DNA from: Bacillus sp. es.036
GTDB taxonomy: Bacteria; Bacillota; Bacilli; Bacillales; Guptibacillaceae
Direction of reading: 5' to 3'
NCBI RefSeq assembly: GCF_002563635.1
Contig: NZ_PDIZ01000001.1
Coordinates: forward strand, 992,001 to 1,056,000
DNA: 64,000 nt
Below are positions 19,629 through 26,606 of the stretch, piece by piece (within the stretch, counting starts at the first letter, position 1; the number at the start of each line of letters is the position of its first letter). Made by a program: the position numbers and the translations under genes. The notes beneath the pieces were generated by a model. It was not told the origin of the DNA and made no database searches. It worked only from the letters and a program-made list of their open reading frames with translations.

Positions 19629-20546
19629 GTGGCAGTATACCTTGATGTGATTTGGCTATTGAATTTTTGTTTCGATTATATGCTACTTGCGCTAACCGGG
19701 ATACTGCTAAAGAAAAATGTTAAGAAAAGACGACTTGCGACAGGTGCATTAGTTGCTTCTTTTTACGTTCTTTTTCTTTTTGTTCCATCATTGAGTTTTA
19801 TGACACTTCCACTGATGAAATTACTTTACTCCTTCGTGATTGTTTTCATGACGTTTGGATTTACTCGATTCCGTAGTTTTATTCAATGCTGGCTTCTTTT
19901 TTACTTTGTGACGTTTATGATCGGTGGAGGAATGATGGGAGCTCATTACTTTTTTCAGCAAGACGTGACGGTCGTTAACGGAGCAATCGCGACAAAAAGT
20001 ACTGGATTTGGTGATCCGATAAGTTGGGCATTTGTCTTAATCGGTTTTCCTGTAGTATGGCTTTTTTCAAAAAGGAGAGTTGAGAAACTTGAAACAACGC
20101 GCATTCATTTTGATCAATTGGCCAATGTGTCAATCCGAATTGATGAGGTAACAATTTCAGCAACTGGATTGATCGATAGTGGCAACCAGCTTCAAGATCC
20201 GTTAAGTGGTTCACCGGTAATGATTCTTGATATGACTGTTCATGAATCAAATTTTCCACCAACTTTAATTGAAAAAGCAAAAAACATTACTGAATTTCAG
20301 GAAGAGGGAGAGGGGGATCGCTGGGAACACAGGTTACGAATTGTTCCGTTCCGAGCAGTCGGACAAGATCACCAATTCTTGTGTGCTGTAAAGCCGGATG
20401 AAGTGCTTATCTCATTTGAAGATCGTTCGTTAACAGTAAAGAAAGTGCTTGTTGGGTTAAGCTTTCATTCAATTTCTGGAGAAAAAGACTATTCGTGTAT
20501 ACTTCATCCGAAAATGCTGACAGGACATAAGGCGACTGCGTCATAG
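19629..20546 (+). CDS. spoIIGA: sporulation sigma-E factor processing peptidase SpoIIGA
   Basis: Membrane-bound aspartic protease that cleaves the pro-sequence from pro-sigma-E in the mother cell, after signalling from forespore SpoIIR. 305 residues: five membrane segments in the first 140 or so residues, then a cytoplasmic protease domain with the catalytic motif TGLIDSGNQL near 179-188 (the DSG aspartate). The GTG at 19629 has a very strong GGGGGGAGG upstream. It is followed directly by its substrate gene sigE, the conserved spoIIG operon. The sequence outside the active site is variable in the family. Confidence 0.94.
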   Translation: MAVYLDVIWLLNFCFDYMLLALTGILLKKNVKKRRLATGALVASFYVLFLFVPSLSFMTLPLMKLLYSFVIVFMTFGFTRFRSFIQCWLLFYFVTFMIGGGMMGAHYFFQQDVTVVNGAIATKSTGFGDPISWAFVLIGFPVVWLFSKRRVEKLETTRIHFDQLANVSIRIDEVTISATGLIDSGNQLQDPLSGSPVMILDMTVHESNFPPTLIEKAKNITEFQEEGEGDRWEHRLRIVPFRAVGQDHQFLCAVKPDEVLISFEDRSLTVKKVLVGLSFHSISGEKDYSCILHPKMLTGHKATAS

Positions 20547-20579
20547 AAGGTAATTTAAGACGATCAAGGAGGAGTTTGG

Positions 20580-21299
20580 ATGGGGAAAATGAGAATTAAG
20601 ATCGTTCTCTGGTGGCAGCGGATATTAATGAAACTAGGGATAAAACCTGATGAAATTTACTACATAGGAGGGAGCGAAGCGCTTCCTCCTCCTCTATCGA
20701 AAGACGAAGAAGCGCATTTGTTAATTCAGTTACCTAAAGGGGATAAAGCGGCAAGATCGATCTTAATTGAACGGAACCTTCGCTTGGTCGTTTATATAGC
20801 GCGGAAATTTGAGAATACGGGAATTAATATTGAAGATTTGATAAGCATAGGCACAATAGGATTAATTAAAGCTGTGAACACGTTTAATCCTGAGAAGAAG
20901 ATCAAACTTGCTACCTACGCTTCACGGTGTATTGAAAATGAGATTTTAATGTTTTTGAGAAGAAATAATAAAATCCGATCTGAAGTATCGTTTGATGAGC
21001 CGCTTAATGTGGACTGGGATGGGAATGAATTGCTTCTTTCAGACGTTCTTGGTACGGATGAAGATATCATTACGAGAGGAATTGAAGCTCGCGTTGATCG
21101 TCGTCTGCTTGTTAAAGCGTTAGAAACACTAAATCCACGAGAAAAACAAATTATGGAGTTAAGATTTGGTCTAGCGGGAGAAGAGGAGAAAACGCAAAAA
21201 GATGTTGCGGATCTTCTCGGTATATCTCAATCTTATATTTCAAGGCTTGAAAAACGCATCATAAAACGTCTTCGAAAAGAATTCAATAAAATGGTCTAA
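20580..21299 (+). CDS. sigE: RNA polymerase sporulation sigma factor pro-sigma-E
   Basis: First mother-cell-specific sigma factor of sporulation. 239 residues. The N-terminal pro-sequence has an amphipathic membrane-binding helix (about residues 4-20) and ends in the conserved processing region [15 protein letters not shown], cleaved by SpoIIGA. Regions 2 ([31 protein letters not shown]), 3 and 4 ([17 protein letters not shown]) are near-identical to the B. subtilis protein as I recall it. Ribosome binding site AAGGAGG before the ATG at 20580. It could drive the candidate sigma-E promoter of spoVD in this window. Confidence 0.98.
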   Translation: MGKMRIKIVLWWQRILMKLGIKPDEIYYIGGSEALPPPLSKDEEAHLLIQLPKGDKAARSILIERNLRLVVYIARKFENTGINIEDLISIGTIGLIKAVNTFNPEKKIKLATYASRCIENEILMFLRRNNKIRSEVSFDEPLNVDWDGNELLLSDVLGTDEDIITRGIEARVDRRLLVKALETLNPREKQIMELRFGLAGEEEKTQKDVADLLGISQSYISRLEKRIIKRLRKEFNKMV

Positions 21300-21318
21300 G
21301 CATGTTAAGAGAATAGAT

Positions 21319-21347
21319 GCATAAAATTCCCACTCGCGGAGATACTT
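21319..21347 (+). promoter_or_regulatory. sigma-F/sigma-G promoter of sigG
   Basis: GCATA (21319-21323) fits the sigma-F/G -35 consensus GYWTA. GGAGATACTT (21338-21347) fits the sigma-F -10 consensus GGnRAnAnTW at every fixed position. The spacer is 14 bases by that alignment, slightly short; measured to GATACTT it is 17, normal for sigma-G. B. subtilis sigG has a sigma-F/G promoter in exactly this gap. Confidence 0.7.
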
Positions 21348-21379
21348 TACTTTGACAGCATCTCCGATGAGGAGGGAAT
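21326..21379 (+). promoter_or_regulatory. predicted mRNA hairpin sequestering the sigG ribosome binding site
   Basis: ATTCCC (21326-21331) can pair with GGGAAT (21374-21379), CTC (21333-21335) with GAG (21369-21371), and CGGAGAT (21337-21343) with ATCTCCG (21360-21366). This one long hairpin covers the sigG Shine-Dalgarno GGAGGG. The 5' arm overlaps the sigma-F/G -10 element, so transcripts starting at that promoter (near 21354) would lack the 5' arm and stay open. Only spoIIGA-sigE read-through RNA could fold it. Confidence 0.6.
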
Positions 21380-21382
21380 GAG

Positions 21383-22162
21383 TTGACACGAAACAAAGTC
21401 GAGATTTGTGGAGTAGATACCTCCAAACTTCCTGTACTTAAAAATGAGAAGATGAGAATTCTTTTTAAGCAGATGCAGGAAGGGGATATATCAGCACGTG
21501 AAGAATTAGTTAACGGAAATTTAAGGCTAGTTCTAAGCGTGATCCAGCGATTCAATAATCGAGGAGAATATGTGGATGATCTTTTTCAGGTAGGGTGTAT
21601 TGGCCTGATGAAATCCATAGATAACTTTGATTTAGGGCAAAACGTGAAATTCTCTACTTATGCAGTGCCGATGATCATTGGTGAAATTCGTAGGTATCTC
21701 CGTGATAATAACCCAATTCGGGTTTCGCGATCATTGCGGGATATCGCTTATAAGTCTCTCCAGATTAGAGATAAGTTAATGACGAAGAATTCTAAGGAAC
21801 CAAATCCCACTGAAATTGCAAAAGAGCTAGGCGTAACGAAAGAAGAAGTTGTGTTTGCGCTTGACGCCATTCAGGATCCCGTTTCATTATTTGAACCGAT
21901 CTATAATGATGGCGGTGATCCGATCTTTGTAATGGATCAAATCAGCGACGATAAACAAAAAGATATTCAGTGGTTAGAGGATATTGCACTTAAAGAGGCA
22001 ATGACTCGATTAAATCAACGAGAAAATTTGATTTTACAAATGCGGTTTTTCCAGGGGAAAACCCAAATGGAAGTAGCGGATGAGATTGGGATATCACAGG
22101 CCCAGGTGTCTCGTCTTGAAAAAGCGGCGATCCATCAAATGAATAAAAATATTCAAAGTTAG
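21383..22162 (+). CDS. sigG: RNA polymerase sporulation sigma factor sigma-G
   Basis: Late forespore-specific sigma factor. 259 residues. The N-terminal RNKVEICGVDTSKLPVL is the conserved stretch needed for anti-sigma control (CsfB/Gin contact lies in this region in B. subtilis). Region 2 (NGNLRLVLSVIQRFNNRGEY) and region 4 (KTQMEVADEIGISQAQVSRLEK) are intact. Start is TTG at 21383, with GAGGAGGG at 21369-21376; the ATG at 21378 is immediately closed by TGA. Both the weak start codon and the hairpin over the ribosome binding site fit the tight translation control known for sigG in B. subtilis. Confidence 0.97.
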   Translation: MTRNKVEICGVDTSKLPVLKNEKMRILFKQMQEGDISAREELVNGNLRLVLSVIQRFNNRGEYVDDLFQVGCIGLMKSIDNFDLGQNVKFSTYAVPMIIGEIRRYLRDNNPIRVSRSLRDIAYKSLQIRDKLMTKNSKEPNPTEIAKELGVTKEEVVFALDAIQDPVSLFEPIYNDGGDPIFVMDQISDDKQKDIQWLEDIALKEAMTRLNQRENLILQMRFFQGKTQMEVADEIGISQAQVSRLEKAAIHQMNKNIQS

Positions 22163-22166
22163 AATG

Positions 22167-22191
22167 AGACCTGAGAAACAGGTCTTTTCTT
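22167..22191 (+). terminator. rho-independent terminator after sigG
   Basis: AGACCTG (22167-22173) pairs with CAGGTCT (22179-22185) around AGAAA, followed by a T-rich run with one C. Moderately strong; partial read-through to ylmC is possible. Confidence 0.8.
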
Positions 22192-22232
22192 TTGCCTGCA
22201 TTTCATATAATGAGTTGAAAGGTGGGTGCGTC

Positions 22233-22505
22233 ATGATAAAAATTTCTGAATTTCAGGTCAAAGATGTTGTGAACGTATCGAATGGACGAAAACTTGGTCA
22301 CATCGCTGATCTGGAAATTAATTTAACTACAGGTAAAATAGAAGCGATTGTGATTCCGGGTGCAGGTAAGATGATGGGGTTATTCGCGAGAGAAAGCGAT
22401 GTCGTTATTCCGTGGCGAAACATTGTTAAGATTGGTTCAGACGTGATTTTAGTAAGGCATCACGATACGGCAGATGGCGAATCTTTTCAGAAAGAATCGT
22501 AAGCT
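22233..22505 (+). CDS. ylmC: YlmC/YmxH family sporulation protein (PRC-barrel)
   Basis: Small PRC-barrel-like protein of unknown molecular role found in spore formers. About 90 residues: ISEFQVKDVVNVSNGRKLGHI is the start of the barrel, followed by IPWRNIVKIGSDVILV, typical of YlmC/YmxH. The frame is open upstream to 22164 over the sigG terminator, but the ATG at 22233 with AAAGGTGGG upstream is the real start. Position after sigG is conserved in Bacillus. The frame closes at the TAA around 22500-22502; the listed end allows for the short intergenic boundary. Biochemical function is not known to me. Confidence 0.85.
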
Positions 22506-22595
22506 CAGAAAGATGTAACAATCTATCTCCCTTAGCTTCAACATATTATGATAAAATAAGGTATAAACTGTATCATGGTATAAAGGGGTGCAACT

Positions 22596-23423
22596 GTGGC
22601 GAACGAACCATTTCATGCAACAATGAAACAAACTTCACTGGAACTGAAATTTCCAGATCAAGCTGAGCGAAAAAATCAACCAATTGCAGGTTTTTCGACT
22701 CGCAGAAACGGAGTTAGCCAGACTCCGTTTTCTAGCTTGAATCTTGGATTTCACGTACCAGATGAAGCGAAAGATGTGCTCGAGAACCGAGAAATTCTTG
22801 CTGGTGATATTGAGCGACCACTAAATCAGTGGGTCGTTGGAGAACAAATCCACGGCGCGGCTCTTGCAAAGATTGTTTCAAAGGATAAAGGACGTGGATC
22901 AACGGATCATCACGATGCGATTTCAAGCGTCGACGGATTATATACAGATGACCAGGATGTTTTATTAACGGCTCTTTATGCAGATTGTGTTCCATTATAT
23001 TTTTATGCCCCAAAAGCGAATCGGGTTGGTCTTGCCCACGCAGGGTGGAAAGGAACGACGAAGAATATTGCTGGAGAGATGATAAACGCCTGGAAGCTAG
23101 ATGGTATAAAGGCTGAGGATATTTATGCAGCGATAGGACCATCTATTGGGAAGTGCTGTTACGAAGTTGATGATGGAGTAGTCAATCAGGTCAATTCACT
23201 CCTTTTAAATAAAGCTACACTGTATGAAGAGACATCAAAAGGAAAATATCAGCTTGATTTAAAAACTGTTAATCGGGAATTGCTTCTAAAGGCTGGTGTT
23301 CAATCGAGTCATCTATCAATTAGTAGCTACTGTACAAGCTGCAGCAATCTGTTTTTCTCTCACCGAAAGGAAGAAGGAAAAACAGGAAGAATGATGGCAT
23401 ACATAGGACTCGGGGAGGTATAG
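22596..23423 (+). CDS. ylmD: laccase-domain protein YlmD (PgeF/YfiH family)
   Basis: Member of the DUF152/YfiH family, described as peptidoglycan editing factor PgeF and also as a purine nucleoside phosphorylase with metal-binding Cys/His residues. 275 residues; the metal-site residues appear in YADCVPLYFYA, GLAHAGWKGT and IGPSIGKCCYEV, and a C-terminal cysteine pair is in SYCTSCSNLFFSHR. GTG start at 22596 with AAAGGGG upstream. First of the ylmD-ylmE-sepF-ylmG-ylmH-divIVA run, co-directional and closely spaced. Which of the proposed activities matters in this organism cannot be told from sequence. Confidence 0.9.
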   Translation: MANEPFHATMKQTSLELKFPDQAERKNQPIAGFSTRRNGVSQTPFSSLNLGFHVPDEAKDVLENREILAGDIERPLNQWVVGEQIHGAALAKIVSKDKGRGSTDHHDAISSVDGLYTDDQDVLLTALYADCVPLYFYAPKANRVGLAHAGWKGTTKNIAGEMINAWKLDGIKAEDIYAAIGPSIGKCCYEVDDGVVNQVNSLLLNKATLYEETSKGKYQLDLKTVNRELLLKAGVQSSHLSISSYCTSCSNLFFSHRKEEGKTGRMMAYIGLGEV

Positions 23424-23430
23424 CATTAAC

Positions 23431-24108
23431 GTGGATGTAAGAGAAAGTTTCACTACGATTAAAAAACAAATAAACGCAGCAGCCGAAGCTTCTAGTCGAA
23501 ATTCAGAGCGAGTAAACGTGGTAGCTGTTACAAAATACGTAAGTGTTAAACGTACAAAAGAAGCGCTCGATGCAGGGTTAACGCATTTTGGTGAAAGTCG
23601 TGATGAAGGACTTTTAGAAAAAGTGGAAGCACTTGGGACAACGCCATCCTGGCACTTTATCGGAACGCTACAGTCACGTAAAGTAAAAGAAGTTCTTCCA
23701 TATGTAGAATATATTCATTCACTTGATCGTCGTTCTTTAGCAAAAGAAATACAGAAACGAGCGGATCGTGAAATTAACTGTTTTGTACAGGTGAACGTAT
23801 CCGGTGAAGATTCCAAGCATGGCTTATCATTAGATCATACGATTCCTTTTATTGAATCGCTGAAAGAGTTCTCATCGATTAAAGTGATTGGGTTAATGAC
23901 AATGGCTCCGCATACAGATGATCGAAATGAAATTCGATCAGTCTTTAAGCAACTCCGGGAGCTTGGAGAACGTATTCAAAACCTTTCACTAAGTCATGCT
24001 CCTTGCAACGAGCTTTCAATGGGCATGTCTAACGATTATGAAATTGCAGTTGAAGAAGGTGCAACTTACGTTCGAATTGGATCGTCACTTGTCGGTAATG
24101 AAAAATAA
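23431..24108 (+). CDS. ylmE: YggS-family pyridoxal-phosphate homeostasis protein YlmE
   Basis: PLP-binding protein of the alanine-racemase-like TIM-barrel fold (YggS/PLPHP/PROSC), involved in vitamin B6 homeostasis rather than catalysis. 225 residues; the PLP lysine is in VAVTKYVS near residue 36, and the family signatures HFGESRD, WHFIGTLQSRK, VNVSGEDSKHG, MTMAPH and ELSMGMSNDYEIAVEEG are all present. The C-terminal VRIGSSLVG is the phosphate-binding end. GTG start at 23431 with GGGGAGG at 23412-23418, spaced a little far. It sits directly upstream of sepF, as in most Gram-positive bacteria. Confidence 0.94.
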   Translation: MDVRESFTTIKKQINAAAEASSRNSERVNVVAVTKYVSVKRTKEALDAGLTHFGESRDEGLLEKVEALGTTPSWHFIGTLQSRKVKEVLPYVEYIHSLDRRSLAKEIQKRADREINCFVQVNVSGEDSKHGLSLDHTIPFIESLKEFSSIKVIGLMTMAPHTDDRNEIRSVFKQLRELGERIQNLSLSHAPCNELSMGMSNDYEIAVEEGATYVRIGSSLVGNEK

Positions 24109-24135
24109 ATTAAGCTCTCCAGGAGGTGCAGGGAA

Positions 24136-24567
24136 TTGGGTATTAAGACGAAATTCAAACAGTTCTTTGAACTTGATGATGAGACAATAGGATTGGATGA
24201 GCAGCAGGAGAACGAAGCCTATATGGAAGAAGAAGAGCCTGAAGTAAGCAGGGCAAATCGAAAAAGTAAACAAAATGTTGTCAGTCTTCAAAGCGTTCAT
24301 AAGAACTCAAGAGTTGTGCTAGTGGAACCTAGAGTGTATGCTGAAGCTCAGGATATTGCTGATCATGTGAAGAATCGGAAGTCCGTTGTCATGAATCTTC
24401 AACGTATTCCGCAGGATCAGGCGAGACGCATTGTCGACTTTTTAAGTGGAACCGTCTATGCTGTTGGGGGCGATATTCAGAAGCTTGGTCCGGAGACATT
24501 CTTATGTACGCCGGATAACGTTGAAATTTCAGGAAATATCACAGATGAAATTTATGAAGACGAGTAA
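24136..24567 (+). CDS. sepF: cell division protein SepF
   Basis: Binds FtsZ filaments and the membrane to shape the septum; an alternative membrane anchor to FtsA. 143 residues: an N-terminal amphipathic helix ([11 protein letters not shown]), an acidic variable linker, and a C-terminal SepF domain with [24 protein letters not shown] and the [14 protein letters not shown] segment. TTG start at 24136 with CCAGGAGGTG upstream; no better ATG is available. It follows ylmE by 27 bases and precedes ylmG by 19. Its partner FtsZ is encoded about 8 kb upstream. Confidence 0.95.
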   Translation: MGIKTKFKQFFELDDETIGLDEQQENEAYMEEEEPEVSRANRKSKQNVVSLQSVHKNSRVVLVEPRVYAEAQDIADHVKNRKSVVMNLQRIPQDQARRIVDFLSGTVYAVGGDIQKLGPETFLCTPDNVEISGNITDEIYEDE

Positions 24568-24586
24568 GTAAGAAAGGGTGAAAAGT

Positions 24587-24850
24587 TTGAACATTGCTTC
24601 AATCTTAATTTCAGCAGTACAAATTTATACGTGGATTCTCATCATTTACATTTTTATGTCATGGATTCCAAATGCGAGAGAATCTTCAATTGGCCAGATG
24701 ATTGCTTCGATCGCAGAGCCATATCTTGCACCATTTCGCAAATTCATTCCACCAATCGGAGGCATGCTTGACATTTCACCGATTGTTGCGATCTTTGCGC
24801 TTCAATTCGTACAATACGGAATCGCTGCTCTCTTTAGTTTCGTAAGTTAA
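24587..24850 (+). CDS. ylmG: YggT-family membrane protein YlmG
   Basis: Small integral membrane protein (YggT family) with two predicted membrane segments, at about residues 5-25 and 62-82. Its exact role is unsettled; homologs are linked to cell division or nucleoid/plastid partitioning. 87 residues with the family motif WIPNARES and AEPYLAPFRKFIPPIGGMLDISPI. The TTG at 24587 is preferred over the GTG at 24578, since AAAGGG (24573-24578) overlaps the latter. The TAA overlaps the ylmH ATG (TAATG). Confidence 0.9.
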   Translation: MNIASILISAVQIYTWILIIYIFMSWIPNARESSIGQMIASIAEPYLAPFRKFIPPIGGMLDISPIVAIFALQFVQYGIAALFSFVS

Positions 24851-25623
24851 TGTCGATTTACGAACATTACCGCCCTGAAGAACGGACGTTTGTAGATCGC
24901 GTTTTGCAGTGGCAAGATGAGGTTCAGGAAAGATACGCCCCCAGATTAACAGATTTTCTAGATCCGCGAGAGCAGGATATGGTGAGACAAATCATAGGAA
25001 ATCATCCTGATGTGGGAGTGTTTTTCTCAGGTGGAGTGGAAGGGTCTGAACGTCAAAGGGCTCTTCTTGTTCCACCTTACTTTGAGCCTTCAACCGAAGA
25101 TTTCGAGATAACAGCATTTGAAATTACATATCCAGCTAAGTTCGTTACACTTACGCACCCTGATTTGCTTGGCGCAATGATGGGCCTCGGGATAAAACGA
25201 GAGAAATTTGGAGATATCATCGTAAATGATAGTCTTGCACATCTTATTGTCGCAAAGGAGATTGCAGACTTTGTTCAAATGAATTTGACGCAAGCTGGTA
25301 AAGCTTCTCTTTCTCCAGTAGAAATTTCACTTGAACATTTACATTTGCCTGAAGCAGTATGGGACGAGCAGGCAGGGACGGTGACTAGTCTTAGACTAGA
25401 TACTGTTCTCGCTGAAGTTTATAATCTCTCAAGAGGTAAAGTGAGTACGATGATCGAACATGATCGCGCAAAATTAAACTGGAAGATTGTAAGTCAACCT
25501 TCTGCTGAAGTGAAAGAGGGAGATTACTTATCTCTTAGAGGTTCCGGTAGAAGTAAAATCGTTTCAATCGATGGGAAAACTAAGCGAGATAAATGGCGAA
25601 TCACTTATCAAATTCGTAAATAG
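24850..25623 (+). CDS. ylmH: S4-domain RNA-binding protein YlmH
   Basis: RNA-binding protein of the YlmH family, implicated in ribosome-associated quality control and found beside division genes. 257 residues: a globular N-terminal domain (FFSGGVEGSERQRALL) and a C-terminal S4 RNA-binding domain from about 182 (LRLDTVLAEVYNLSRGKVSTMI, then EGDYLSLRGSGRSKI). The ATG overlaps the ylmG stop by one base. A quality-control role would pair it functionally with RqcH, which is also encoded in this window; that link is known for the B. subtilis proteins and inferred here. Confidence 0.92.
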   Translation: MSIYEHYRPEERTFVDRVLQWQDEVQERYAPRLTDFLDPREQDMVRQIIGNHPDVGVFFSGGVEGSERQRALLVPPYFEPSTEDFEITAFEITYPAKFVTLTHPDLLGAMMGLGIKREKFGDIIVNDSLAHLIVAKEIADFVQMNLTQAGKASLSPVEISLEHLHLPEAVWDEQAGTVTSLRLDTVLAEVYNLSRGKVSTMIEHDRAKLNWKIVSQPSAEVKEGDYLSLRGSGRSKIVSIDGKTKRDKWRITYQIRK

Positions 25624-25625
25624 TT

Positions 25626-25662
25626 TGTCGCAAATAGAAGGAATATCCAAATCGCTGTCGAA
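25626..25662 (+). promoter_or_regulatory. Spo0A-box-like sites upstream of divIVA
   Basis: A perfect TGTCGAA (consensus TGnCGAA) is at 25656-25662, and a six-of-seven match TGTCGCA is at 25626-25632, exactly 30 bases earlier (about three helical turns). They lie in the 89-base gap between ylmH and divIVA. No clear sigma-A promoter was recognised with them, so function is inference. Confidence 0.4.
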
Positions 25663-25712
25663 ATAAGATTAAGCCGGGTATATGAAATGAGAGTAAATCG
25701 GAGGTGGCTGAA

Positions 25713-26225
25713 TTGCCTTTAACACCATTAGATATTCATAACAAAGAGTTTACTCGCGGTTTCCGCGGTTATGATGAAGATGAAGTCAATGAATTTCTCG
25801 ATCAGGTAATCAAAGATTATGAAACGGTAATCAGAGAAAAGAAAGAATTGAATGAGAGAGTGAAACTATTAGAAGAACGACTAGGACATTTCTCTAACCT
25901 GGAAGAAACGTTAAACAAGTCGATCTTAGTTGCACAAGAATCAGCAGAAGAAGTAAGACAAAATGCAAAAAAAGAATCTCAGCTTATTGTTAAAGAAGCA
26001 GAAAAAAATGCCGATCGCATTATTAATGATTCACTTGCAAAAGCGCGCAAGATTTCAATGGATAACGAAGAGCTAAAGAAACAAGCTGCCGTTTATCGCA
26101 CGCGTTTTCGTATGCTAGTTGAAGCTCAACTCGAAATGCTTAATAACGAAGATTGGGATGGTCTTGTAGCTCGGTTTGAAGAAGAGGAAGAAGAGCAGCA
26201 GGAACAAATCGAAGAAAAAGCGTAA
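25713..26225 (+). CDS. divIVA: septum-site and polar scaffold protein DivIVA
   Basis: Coiled-coil protein that senses negative membrane curvature at septa and poles, positions MinCDJ, and anchors the chromosome pole during sporulation. 170 residues: the N-terminal lipid-binding domain MPLTPLDIHNK with the membrane-inserting Phe17 and Arg18 in GFRGYDEDEVNEFL, then long heptad-repeat coiled coil (about 30-150) and an acidic C-terminus. TTG at 25713 is chosen because CGGAGG ends 7 bases upstream and it gives the family N-terminus MPLTP; the GTG at 25704 overlaps the ribosome binding site. Confidence 0.95.
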   Translation: MPLTPLDIHNKEFTRGFRGYDEDEVNEFLDQVIKDYETVIREKKELNERVKLLEERLGHFSNLEETLNKSILVAQESAEEVRQNAKKESQLIVKEAEKNADRIINDSLAKARKISMDNEELKKQAAVYRTRFRMLVEAQLEMLNNEDWDGLVARFEEEEEEQQEQIEEKA

Positions 26226-26253
26226 TGCACTTATTTATTTTTTTGTCATTTCC

Positions 26254-26283
26254 TTGACTTCTTATTTTTATTTAAACTATACT
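26254..26283 (+). promoter_or_regulatory. sigma-A promoter of ileS
   Basis: TTGACT at 26254-26259 and TATACT at 26278-26283 are 18 bases apart, placed just upstream of the T-box leader. Confidence 0.8.
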
Positions 26284-26299
26284 TCTAGTAATAGCAATA

Positions 26300-26532
26300 A
26301 CGATCGACGAAGATGGGAAGAGTACCTAATTCTTACTTAACAAAGCGAGCCGGGTATGGTGTGAGCCGGTGTTAAACAATTAGGGAAGATCGCCCCTGAG
26401 TCCCGTGCTGAACGATAAGTAAGCCTCGGCGAATCATTCACGTTACGAATGCAAAGTGAGCGTAAAGCTTAATTTGGGTGGTACCACGGGAAAAACCTTC
26501 TCGTCCCTATTCGGGGACGAGAAGGTTTTTTT
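26300..26532 (+). promoter_or_regulatory. T-box leader controlling ileS
   Basis: tRNA-sensing transcription attenuator. The T-box core TTGGGTGGTACCACGG lies at 26474-26489. It is followed by a strong terminator stem CCTTCTCGTCCC (26496-26507) with GGGACGAGAAGG (26514-26525) and a T run. The upstream half is the structured stem I; ATC at 26389-26391, in GAAGATCGCCCC, is a suitable isoleucine specifier. Uncharged tRNA-Ile would stabilise the antiterminator and allow ileS transcription. The specifier position is read by eye, not folded. Confidence 0.93.
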
Positions 26533-26606
26533 GTGTTTGACGAAAGTGATGCCGGGGATTTGCTTGCTACGGTTGTTGGTCGTTATAAGTTGAAGGAGGA
26601 AACCTC

